Below, in pieces: positions 21,778 to 32,200 of a DNA stretch of 64,000 nucleotides. The stretch is from Porphyra umbilicalis (Eukaryota; Rhodophyta; Bangiophyceae; Bangiales; Bangiaceae). The stretch lies in NCBI GenBank assembly GCA_002049455.2, contig KV918861.1, forward strand, positions 170,793-234,792, given 5' to 3'. Both the position numbers and the translations under genes were made by a program. Below the pieces are notes generated by a model. The model did no database searches. It worked only from the letters and a program-made list of their open reading frames with translations, and was not told where the DNA came from. How positions within the stretch are numbered: position 1 is the first letter of the stretch; each line of letters starts with the position of its first letter.

Positions 21778-22806
21778 ACGCCCAGTTAAAACGGGTCAGA
21801 TGCGGACATCAGGATTCCGGCTCATCTATTGGCTCCATAGGCTCATGTAAGCAGTTTCCAACGTGTTTCTCTGATTTGGAGTACGTGTCATGCGTATTAT
21901 TTGTCGTGTCTAACATTTAGCTCTCGTGTCTCAGAATCCCACCTGAGGTGGCCATATCGCATCTTGTGGGAGCCCCAATTTTCGCGGTCTCTTGCACCGT
22001 CCGCCTCATTCAGAAACAGAAAGACGGCCAACGCAGCCAATCACATGCCCGAGTCGTCTCCGCGCTGGCGCTTGATCGAAAACGAAGGCGGTGACACAAC
22101 GCATCACCACATGTTCTTGTCCGGGCGGCTGTCGGCGGGGGGCATAGTGCCCAACATGCGGCTTCTCTGGAAAAAGAAATAGCGGCAGCAAAGCACGAGT
22201 GTCTGATCACCACCCGTGCACAACCCGGCGCTCATGGTGAATGATTGACCAGCGGTGGGCGGACTCAATGGGGCACTTTGTGTACCGTAAGCGACAGTAT
22301 TTTCTCCCATGATTTTCCCTCGCCCTGCCAGAAAAAAGTAAAAACTTTGGCTACCTACTTCACGCCGTGCCCCACCCAGAGGTGTCAGAATCGCGTAGCA
22401 AACCGTGTAGCATTGATGAGCGTGAAAAGAGCCACACGACTGCATAAACGACGGCAAAACTACGTTCTGGTTCACGCTTGGTTCAGAGCCATATGTATGA
22501 ACCATTGCGCGACCAGCGGCGGGGCGGTGGCGCCGGCGGACGACGACGACGTGATACGACGGGGGGAAGCCACAGAAACTTCTCCAGCGCCACAGAAATA
22601 GAAAGAAGCACACGCTGCGGTCACAGCAGTACAATTTCTGGGATCCGGCGGGGTCGGTGACGATGGTGGGGCAGGAGCAAGACCGACGTTCGTAGCAGGG
22701 GCAAGAAGATCGAATGCGCTGGGAGCGTGTGGAAATTCTTACGTGGCGGCTGTAAGGCAGCAACGTGTCTCAATCCTGATGTCCGCTCTTAAGTGGGCGT
22801 GGCGCC
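21778..22806. other. Lower-GC stretch with no recognised gene
   Basis: Base composition drops towards average. A minus-strand frame of 219 codons covers most of 22104-22763 but has no domain, and its composition (many Cys, Phe, Ser) looks like chance translation. Confidence 0.4.
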
Positions 22807-22808
22807 GT

Positions 22809-22830
22809 GACGGTGACCCGGGTCACCGTC
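22809..22830. repeat. Perfect 22-bp palindrome
   Basis: GACGGTGACCC followed by GGGTCACCGTC. It lies at the left edge of the transporter/copia mosaic. Confidence 0.85.
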
Positions 22831-23115
22831 TCTCAGCCGCCGTGGCCCCCGCCGTCCGTCCTTGCCGCGTCGCACGCGTCCATGGCCGCCCTCCCCCCCG
22901 CAGTCGGCCTCGTCAATGTCGTCAACGCGCTCGACAGGTTCAGATTCTTTTGCACCCTCCCTTACGTTACGACGTGGCTCTGCACTTGCGTCCTCGGCGG
23001 CACGCCGTCGGCGGCGCGTGGCACGCCGGCGGCGGTCGCCCGCCAACGCGGCGTGACCATCTTCTCCGCCGCGTCGGTCGTCAAGGCGGTTGGCGGGTTG
23101 GCGTTTGGGGTGTGC

Positions 23116-23243
23116 TACCCGGTGCTGCTGCGGCACCTCGGCGGCGGCGGCGAGCGGCTGCTGCTCGTCGTTCCGCTCGTACCCGGTGCTGCTGCGGCAC
23201 CTCGGCGGCGGCGGCGAGCGGCTGCTGCTCGGCATTCCGCTCG
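23116..23243. repeat. 64-bp tandem duplication
   Basis: TACCCGGTGCTGCTGCGGCA starts at 23116 and again at 23180, each running through GAGCGGCTGCTGCTCG to TTCCGCTCG. Because 64 is not a multiple of three, it shifts the transporter-like frame. Confidence 0.85.
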
Positions 23244-23937
23244 CCGCATTTGCGCTGGTGCTTGGGGGTGGTGGTGGGCCCCCACTCGGGGGTGGTGGCG
23301 GGCGCGGCCGTGGCCGCCGCCGCCGTGCAGTTTGTAGTAGCGCAAACGATTCCGGTGGCAACGTGTGTGACGCCGCCGGCCGAGGGGGGGGCGCCGCCCA
23401 CCGCCGTCGACGTCGATGGGGGGCGGGGGGCGGGGGGGTGGGGCAGGCGGCCCGGGGGGTGGTGCGGGTGCGGGTGGTGACGCCATTGGCGTCAACCTGG
23501 GGGTGCTGAACGTGGCGTGCGTCTTGCCACAGCTGCTCGACACGGCGCACACGCGGTGGGTGGCGGCGCGGTGGGGCAAGCGGCGGTGTTGCGGATTGGG
23601 GGCGGGTGGGCGGCCGCCGCGGGCATTGTCGCGTTGGTGTTGCCCTGTGTCCCCTCCTCATTGGCGTGGAAGGAGCGGCGTGGACGACGCCAGACGCCAG
23701 CGCCGGCGCAGCGTTTGTGCGTCGATACATGCGGGCGGCACGGTCCGCCGACGGCGCTGCGCCGCCGACCACGGCGGTGTGGTGGATGGTGTGCCGCTTC
23801 AGGTGGGCTCGGTCGGCGCCGGCGCTGTGCTCTGCACGGAAGCCGTGCCCGTTGGCGCCACTGCGGGGTGGGTGCGAGAGGCCTGTCGCGCCCTCGATGG
23901 CCGGCTGCTACGGGTCCGCGGCGGGGGTGTGTGGCGG

Positions 23938-24053
23938 GGGTCCTCGCGCGCTTCATAGAGGACCCAGAGCCGGCCCACTGGCAAGCGGCCAGAGCAGTAC
24001 TGCGGTATCTTGTTGGCGCCACAGGTATAGGACTATGTAACGACCGCAGCTAG
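23938..24053 (+). pseudogene. Copia-type polymerase scrap
   Basis: The frame reads VLARFIEDPEPAHWQAARAV then LRYLVGATGIGL. This matches the Ty1/copia signature after the reverse transcriptase core (sRF...P...HW.A..RvLRYLkgT...GL). Only about 38 residues remain before a stop at 24051-24053, with no integrase, protease or LTR found nearby. It is a fragment captured next to the transporter remnant. Confidence 0.6.
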
Positions 24054-24062
24054 CTGCGGTCG
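24041..24062. repeat. Perfect 22-bp palindrome
   Basis: CGACCGCAGCT followed by AGCTGCGGTCG, overlapping the end of the copia scrap. Confidence 0.85.
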
Positions 24063-26212
24063 GGACGACGGCGGTGCTCGAGGGACTGGCGCGGGTGGTG
24101 GCGGCGACGCGTGGGCGTGCCGACCGGCGATGGGTCACCGCGCGTGGCCGGCCGCCCCTATTTTTCTGTCGCCGCCGCTGCCTCCCCCACGACTGCCGCG
24201 CGTCGAGGGCGGCGGCGACCGCACCCGATCCACGCTACCGCCGCCGCCCCATCGCCGTGCGTTGTTTCATGACAGCGGTGTGACCGCCGCGGGCTGCTTG
24301 ACGGGGGGGGGGAGCACCGGGAACCACGCGGGCGGCCGCTGCTGGCAACGTTGTCACTGTGGCGGCAACGACGGCGGCGGTGGGGGTGGTGGAGGCGGCG
24401 GCGCTCGTTCTGCATGCGATGCTGGCCTTCGTCTGCGCCTGCCACCGCCGCCAGTCACGCCGTCCCCGCGGCGAGCGTCGATGTGCGACGAGGCGCGGAG
24501 ACAGGGTGGCCACTGCCGGGGGTACGGGGAGGTCGCCCGTCCCCTATAGGCCAAACCAGGTGGTGCGAGGCGAGTCTGCGAGGTGGAACGGGGAATAGAG
24601 GCGAGTGGGGTTGTGCGCCGTACGCTACGCGTGGGGCGGTGTGACGTGCTTTTTCTCGCGACGTCCCATTGAGAGCATTCGACCGGGTCTGTCGGTTGCG
24701 CTTTGCGCCTGCTTCATGTGCCACATCTGTGCGTGTGCGTGTCCTTTCATCCTTTCAAGCGGATGGACAAACATTTCCAGAACAGTCCAGCAGCGTACAA
24801 AAGTACGAACCTGAGCCAGTATACAGTGCACGAATTAAAGGCGCACACTCCGTTGTTGTTCGTTGCGCTCCGCGCTCTGTTTCATGCGTGAACCCACTCC
24901 GCGACGCCGGGGATGTTGGGTCTCAAGCGCTTGTCTGCTGCTTGTAGCGGCCATCAGTGCTGCAGCGTGGCTGACGACGCCACCGGCGGCGCCCGCCCAC
25001 ACCTTCAAGGTCGTGGTCTTTGTTCACCGAAATCATTCGCCGCCAGCGTTGAGCCGGCGCTCTGGTGTTGCCACCAGCGACGGTGTGGAGGACCCATGAG
25101 CGCGGTGGCAGCGATTTCGGCGGGGGCGGTCGGCTGCGGCGCCAGTGTCGGCGGCGCCGCGCTCACAATGGCGGCTGGTGCGCCGCGGTCGCGACGCTGG
25201 CGCTTCACCCCTGCGACGGTAGGGAGGAGTGATCGGTGTTGGCCGACCCCGCCGCCGCCTCCACCCACCTCTACCACCACCGCCACGGCCGTGGCTGCTT
25301 GGCCGTCGCACACTATCAGCGGCCTCTCGGCGGGGGGCCACCCCGGCGCACTGCCGCATCGCCGTGACGGCGCCAGGCGGTAGGCGCGGGGCGCCTGCCA
25401 TTCCCAACGCCGGCCTGGGAGCCGCGTCCCCTGCGCGGTGCGGTGCGGTGGGGTGGGGCGGACGGCGAGGGGGGGCTCCACCGCCGCTGCGGCGGTTCGG
25501 GGCAGGCGCGCCGCCAAGCAGGGTGGCAAAAGTGCTCCACCGGACCAAACGATCGGCCGCGTGCTCGTTGCGGGCGGGCGGGCGGGCGAGCGCAGGCACG
25601 CTCCTGCGCCGCCTGAGCATCGGTGGCGGGCGGCGGGAGGCCGTCGTAGCCGCCGCGTCGGCCGTCGCTCCGGCTGCTGCTTTTTGCCGCGCACGTGGGC
25701 ATGCAAGCCGCGGCACTCGCCCGCGGCGGGCGTGCCGAGCGCGCGCAGCGGGCGCCACGCGGCGCGGCGGCTGCAACGGCGCGGTCGCTGCTACTCGGTG
25801 CGCCGGGTGACTCACCTCGGGCGTCGGGGGCGAGCGGCTGCGCGGCGGCGGGGGGTGCGCACGACGGCGACGGAGCGGGTGGGGGACTCGGCACCCCGCG
25901 AGGCTGGCAGCGCTGCTGGCGAGGTCGGTGGCGGCAGTGCCGGACCGGGGCGCCTTGGCGAGTTTGGAGTGGGGGGGGGGCGTGGCGATGCGAGCGTTGG
26001 GGGTGCTCTGTAGCGAAAGGCAGTGCTGCGCCCGCGCGGGGTGTGGTTGGTGTGGTTGCCCGTTTGATCTCGAGGTCTCTGTGGCGCTCGCCTTGCCCCA
26101 AGTTCTGGGTTGGCACGCTCCGAGGCTGTTCGCTCCGCTCCGCTCTCTTTTTATCAAGACACCATGTCGGGAGCTACCTGCCTCCCGCAATCGCCGGTCC
26201 ATATTCGCCCCG
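24063..26212. other. GC-rich region, no confident gene
   Basis: Many overlapping frames of Arg/Pro/Ala composition occur on both strands. The only frame with protein character is the short one at 24884-25099. The stretch 26100-26212 lies directly downstream of the large NB-ARC gene and is likely its 3' flank. Confidence 0.4.
24884..25099 (+). CDS. Short secreted-protein-like frame
   Basis: A 71-residue frame begins MREPTPRRRGCWVSSACLLL, a basic start followed by a hydrophobic stretch (VAAISAAAWL) and small residues that could end a signal peptide. It continues with HTFKVVVFVHRNHSPP. That segment loosely recalls the RHGxRxP start of histidine acid phosphatases, but the motif is not intact and no downstream phosphatase sequence follows in any frame. 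It may be the first exon of a gene or chance. Confidence 0.2.
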   Translation: MREPTPRRRGCWVSSACLLLVAAISAAAWLTTPPAAPAHTFKVVVFVHRNHSPPALSRRSGVATSDGVEDP

Positions 26213-29200
26213 CTACGCGGTCGCCTCTACTTTGGGCTCCAGAAACGCTATACGGGCGGCAAGCTCGGCCTCCCTTCGATTCCAGTCGTCCCACTGGTCC
26301 CCGAAGGCCAGTAACGCGCGCGCCGTCGCCAGCGCTTCCGCCCAGCGCCCGTCGTTCTGCAAAACCACCATCAGACTCCACGACGTGCCCGACCAGTCCC
26401 GCGCTGTCGCCCGCCGCGTCCGCACCTCGAGCGCGTGGCGATAGCAGGCCAGCGCCTCCTCCACGTTGGCCGCCTGATCGCCAACGATGCGCTCCGTGTA
26501 CAAAGCGCCCAACGAGGCCTGCGTCTTTGCCCACTCCACCGGTGCCGCCAGGCGCGTTCGCACCTCGAGCGCGCGACGGTAGCAGGCCAACGCCTGCTCC
26601 ACGTTGGCCGCCTTGTCGCCAACAATCCGGTTCTTGTACGCCGCGCCCAACGCGTCCTGCGTCGACGCCCACTCCAACGGAGCCGCTTCTCGCGTCTGCA
26701 CCTCGAGCGCGCGGCGATAACGGGCCAACGCCTCCTCGACGTCTGCCTCCATGTCGCCAACTTTGCGCTCCGTGTACAACGAGCCCAATGCGTGCTGCGT
26801 CGCCGCCCACTCCAGCGGGGCTGCCTCCCGCGTCCGCACCTCCAGCGCGCGGCCAAAGCACGCCAGCGCCTCCTCCATGTTGGCCGTCTTGTCGCCATCA
26901 ACCCGGTCCTTGTACGCCCAGCCCAACGAGTACTGAGTCGACGCCCACTCCAGCGGCGCCGACTGCCGCGTCCGCACCTCCAGCGCGCGGCCAAAGCACG
27001 CCAGCGCCTCCTCCATGTTGGCGGCCTTGTCGCCATCAATTCGGTCCTTGAACGCCCAGCCCAATGAGTGCTGAGTCGACGCCCACTCCAGCGGCGCCGA
27101 CTGCAGGGTCCGCACCTCCAGCGCGCGGCCAAAGCACGCCAGCGTCTCCTCCATGTTGGCGGCCTTGTCGCCAACAATTCGGTCCTTGTACGCCGCGCCC
27201 AACGCTTCCTGCGTCGAAGCCCACTCCAGTGGCGCCGCCAGGCGCGTTCGCACGTGGAGCGCGCGGCGATAGCACGTCAGCGCGTCCTCCACGTCTGTCT
27301 CCTTGTGGCCAACGATGCGCTCCATGTACATCGAGCCCAATGAGTGCTGCGTCGACGCCCACTCCAGCGGTGCCGCGTCGCGTCTTCGAACCTCGAGCGC
27401 GCGCCCAAAACAGGCGAACGCTACCTCCTCGTTGGCCGCCTTGTCGCCAAGCGTGCGATTCCTGTACGCCCAGCCCAACCAGTCCTGCGTCGAAGCCCAC
27501 TCCAACGGGGCCGCCGCCCGCGTCCACACCTCGAGCGCGCGGCGAGAGCAGGCCAGCGCCTCTTCCATGTTGGCAGCTCTGTCGCCGCCCTTGAAGTGAG
27601 CGTACGTGCTGGTAATACACCACTGCGTCGCTGCCCACTCCAAAGGCGCAGATTGCCGCGTCCGCACCTCCAGCGCGCGGCCAAAGCACGCCAGCGCCCG
27701 TCTCTCGTTGGCTGCTATGTCGCCAACAAGGCGGTCGTTGTACACCCGGCCCAACGCGACCTGCGTCTCTGCCAACTCCAGCGGCGCCGCCTGCCGCGTC
27801 CGAACCTCCAGCGCACGGCCATAGCACGCCAGCGCCTCCTCCATGTTAGCCGCCTTGTCACCATCAATTCGGTCCTTGTACGCCCAGCCCAACGAGCTCT
27901 GCGTCTCTGCCCACTCCAACGGCGCCGCGTCACGCGTACACACCTCTAGCGCGCGGCCAAAGCACGCTAGCACCTCCTCCATATTAGCCGCCTTGTCGCC
28001 AACGATTCGGTCCTTGTACGCCCGGCCCAACGACCTCTGCGTCGACGCCCACTCCAACGGCGCCGCCTCCCGCGTACACACCTCGAGCGCGCGGCCAGAG
28101 CACGCCAGCGCCTCCTCCATGTTGGCCGCCTTGTCGCCAGCAATCCGGTCCTGGTACGCCCCGCCGAACGAACTCTGCGTCGACGCCCACTCCAACGGCG
28201 CCGCTTCCCGCGTACGCACCTCGAGCGCGCGGCCAAAGCACGCCAGCGCCTCCTCCATGTTAGCCACCTTGTCGCCAGCAATCCGGTCCTTGTACGCCCA
28301 GCCCAACGAACTCTGCGTCGACGCCCACTCCAACGGCGCCGCTTGCCGCGTACACACCTCGAGCGCGCGGCCAGAGCACGCCAGCGCCTCCTCCATGTTA
28401 GCCGCCTTGTCGCCAACGATTCGGTCCTTGTACGCCTCACCCAACGCGCGCTGCGTTTCTGCGCACTCCAACGGCGCCGCCTTTCGAGTCCGCACCTCGA
28501 GCGCGCGGCCAACGCACGCCAGCGCCTCCTCCATGTTGGCCGCCTTGTCGCCAACAATCCGGACGTTGTACGCCCAGCCCAACGAGCGCTGCGTCTCTGC
28601 CCACTCCAACGGCGCCGCTTGCCGCGTACACACCTCGAGCGCGCGGCCAAAGCACGCCAGCGCCTCCTCCGTGTTCGCGGCCTTGTCGCCAACTATCCGG
28701 TCCTTGTACACCTGACCAAACAAGCGCTGCGTTGCTGCCCACTCCAGCGGCGCCGCCTTTCGAGTGCGCACCTCCAGCGAGCGCCCAATGAACGCCAGCG
28801 CCTCCTCCATGTTGGCCGCCTTGTCGCCAACAATTCGGTCCTTACATGCCCAGCCCAACGAGTACTGAGTCGACGCCCACTCCAGCGGCGCCGACTGCCG
28901 CGTCCGCACCTCCAGCGCGCGGCCAAAGCACGCCAGCGCCTCCTCCATGTTAGCCGCCTTGTCGCCAACAATTCGGTCCTTGCATGCCCAGCCCAACGCT
29001 TCCTGCGTCGAAGCCCACTCCAGCGGGGCTGCCTCCCGCGTCCGCACCTCCAGCGCGCGGCCAAAGCACGCCAGCGCCTCCTCCATGTTGGCCGTCTTGT
29101 CGCCATCAACCCGGTCCTTGTACGCCCAGCCCAACGAGTACTGAGTCGACGCCCACTCCAGCGGCGCCGACTGCCGCGTCCGCACCTCCAGCGCGCGGCC

Positions 29201-32200
29201 AAAGCACGCCAGCGCCTCCTCCATGTTGGCGGCCTTGTCGCCATCAATTCGGTCCTTGAACGCCCAGCCCAATGAGTGCTGAGTCGACGCCCACTCCAGC
29301 GGCGCCGACTGCAGGGTCCGCACCTCCAGCGCGCGGCCAAAGCACGCCAGCGTCTCCTCCATGTTGGCGGCCTTGTCGCCAACAATTCGGTCCTTGTACG
29401 CCGCGCCCAACGCTTCCTGCGTCGAAGCCCACTCCAACGGCGCCGCCTCCCGCGTACACACCTCGAGCGCGCGGCGAAAGCACGCCAGCGCCTTCTCCAT
29501 ATTAGCCCGCTTGTCGCCAACAATCCGTCCATGGTATGCCCAGCCAAGCGAGCGCTGCGTTAACGCCCACTCCAGCGGCGCCGCATCCCGCGTCTGCGCC
29601 TCTAGCGCGCAGGCAAAGCACGCCAGCGCTTCCTCCATGTTGGTGGCCTTGTCGCCAGCAATCCGGTTCTTGTACGCCCAGCCCAACGAGCGCTGCGTCT
29701 CCGGCCACTCCAGCGGCGCCGCCTGCCGCGTCCGAACCTCCAGCGCGCGGCCAAAGCACGCCAGCGCCTCCTCCATGTTTGCCGCCTTGTCACCATCAAT
29801 TCGGTCCTTGTACGCCCAGCCCAACGAGCGCTGCGTCTCCGCCCACTCCAGCGGCGCCGCCTGCCGCGTCCGAACCTCCAGCGCGCGGCCAAAGCACGCC
29901 AGCGCCTCCTCCATGTTTGCGGCCTTGTCACCATCAATTCGGTCCTTGTACGCCCAGCCCAACGAGTACTGCGTCGACGCCCACTCCAGCGGCGCCGCCT
30001 TCCGCGTCCGCACCTCCAGCGCGCGGCGAAAGCACGCAAGCGCCTCCTCCATATTGTTCGCCTTGTCGCCAACAATCCGGTTCTCGTAAGTGCAGCCCAA
30101 CGAGAACTGAGTCGACGCCCACTCCAGCGGCGCCGACTGCCGCGTCCGCACCTCCAGCGCACGGCGAAAGCACGCCAGCGCCTCCTCCATATTAGCCGCC
30201 TTGTCGCCAGCAATTCGGTCCTTGTACGCCCGGCCCAACGACCGCTGCGTCGACGCCCACTCCAACGGCGCCGCTTGCCGCGTACACACCTCGAGCGCGC
30301 GGCCAAAGCACGCCAGCGCCTCCTCCATGTTAGCCGCCTTGTCGCCAACGATTCGGTCCTTGTACGCCTCACCCAACGCGCGCTGCGTTTCTGCGCACTC
30401 CAACGGCGCCGCCTTTCGAGTCCGCACCTCGAGCGCGCGGCCAAAGCACGCCAGCGCCTCCTCCATGTTAGCCGCCTTGTCGCCATCAATCCGGTCCCTG
30501 TACGCCCGGCCCAACGAACTCTGCGTCGACGCCCACTCCAGCGGTGCCGCCTGCCGCGTCCGCACCTCCAGTGCGCGGCGAAAGCACGCAAGCGCCTCCT
30601 CCATGTTGGTCGACTTGTCGCCAACAATCCGTCCATGGTATGCCCAGCCAAGCGAGCTCTGCGTTTCAGCCCACTCCAGCGGCGCCGCCTGCGGCGTCCG
30701 CACCTCCAGCGCACGGCCAAAGCACGCCAGCGCCTCCTCCACGTTGGCTGCCTTGTCCCCAGCAATCCGGTCTTGGTACGCCCATCCGAACGAGTCCTGC
30801 GTCGACGCCCACTCCAGCGCCGCGGCCTGACGTGTTCTCACCTCGAGCGCGCGGCGAAAGGAGGCCAGCGCCTCCTCCACATTCAGCGTTTTGTCGCCAA
30901 CAAGCCGCTTCCTGTACGCCGAGCCCAAAGAGTCCTGTGTCGATGCCCACTTCAGCGGCGCCGCCTCCCGCGTTCGCACCTCGAGCGCGCGGCGAAAGCA
31001 GTCCAACGCCCACTCGATGTTGGCCACCTTATCGCCTTCTTTTCGTTGTGCGTACGTGTGGGCAATGCAGCTTTGCGTCTCGGCCCACTCCAGCGGCGCA
31101 GCGTGCCGCGTCCGCACGTCTAGGGCGCGGCGATAGCAGGCCAGCGCCTCCTTCACGTTGTCCGCCTCGTTGCCCACCACCCGTCCCCTGTATGCATTCC
31201 CCAAGTCGTTTTGCAGCTCTCCCCATAGCATTGGCGCGACGGTTCGCTGAACATGCTGCAAGCCACACGACAGCAATGAGACCACTTGCTCGGATTGGCC
31301 GGCTATCCGACCCTGAGGCAGGTACTGGTAGGCCGACGCGAGTCCCCAGTGTACCGCGCCGAGCAGCACCGGCGCCTCCCACACCTTGTGCTGATCGTTG
31401 TCCACCACCTTCTTAAGCACAGTAAGCACCAGCTCCACATCGGCTTGATGGCCAAGAGTGGACCCCGATCTTTGGCGAGCATCCCTCCACGCCCTGGCCA
31501 TCAGTGACACCAGCGCCTGCAAGCTCTCGCTTGCCGCCGCATGGCGGGCAACGTGGTTGTACCAGTAGCCGTCGTCAGGAGTCAACCAAAACTTGTGCGC
31601 GTACCACCCGCCGTCCGCTGTGTCAACTGCGGCGCACTCACGGGCGTACTCGTCCACCAGGCGCTCGTTGGCGGCGCGGTAGTTGTCTCCTAACAATCTG
31701 CGAGCATAGCTACAGATGACGGGATGCACGACCACGCCCGCGAGGTCCCCGTCGGCCACCTCGTGGTGAATGAGGCCAGCGCGCACGAGAACGTCGACGA
31801 GCCGATCCACTCCAGGAATCACCGCACCACCACCAACCTTGTGGTTCTTCCGGGGGGAGGAGCTCTCACCCTCGGCAGGACCGTCGGTGATGCCAAGCTG
31901 ATGCCGCCACAGCCGTTCGAGAACGTGCGCGCTGACGAGCTCGTTGGCCGGAAGGATGCCGACCGCCTCAAACGCCGCGCGGCTCGCGTCGTCTGGGAGC
32001 AGCGCCCGGCTCACGTCCAGCGCCCCCCGTACAGACCGACGCGGGTCCAGCTTACTCAAGGGGCGGACAAAGGACGCATCCATCCACTCGCGCTCCAGCG
32101 CCTGCACGACCGGCCGCCACCTGCCACAGCGAGCCTTGATCAGGGACGTGACAATACCCAGCGACAGAGCGTGCCGCTCGGTTCGCTCCAGAACCGGTCG

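Larger units (their letters stand above)
22807..23670 (+). pseudogene. Remnant resembling an MFS sugar transporter (SLC45/SUT type)
   Basis: Membrane-protein-like segments appear in successive frames: DRFRFFCTLPYVTTWLCTCV, then GVTIFSAASVVKAVGGLAFG with YPVLLRHLGGGGERLLLGIP, then a helix in AVAAAAVQFVVAQTIPVA, and finally GVNLGVLNVACVLPQLLDTA followed by RIGGGWAAAAGIVALVLPCV. The GVNLGVLNVACVLPQ segment is reminiscent of a helix late in the GPH/SLC45 sucrose-transporter group. Only about the last third of such a protein is represented, and the frame shifts several times; a 64-bp tandem duplication (23116-23243) accounts for one shift. G-run miscounts may explain others. It is most likely a truncated, inactive gene, with low certainty on family. 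Confidence 0.35.
26381..31210 (-). repeat. 35 x 138-bp coding repeat array
   Basis: Exactly 46-codon units without indels. CCAAAGCACGCCAGCGCCTC, for example, recurs at 138-bp spacing through 26852, 26990 and 27128. The first two and last three units are the most diverged, and central units differ at only a few codons. The pattern W-A-x-T-Q/LG-x-A-Y/GD-x-x-x-N/EEAL/RALEVRT matches 46-residue TPR variants known from cyanobacterial CHAT-associated proteins. Confidence 0.95.

Noticed and set aside
24980-25030. Histidine acid phosphatase signature (VFVHRNHSPP)
   Set aside because: The RHGxRxP motif is not intact and no downstream phosphatase sequence follows in any frame.
26213-31200. Antisense frames over the TPR array (150-310 codons, repeated Arg/His or Ser/Ala text)
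   Set aside because: They are shadows of the in-frame 138-bp repeat; only the NB-ARC frame shows catalytic motifs and continues through unique sequence.
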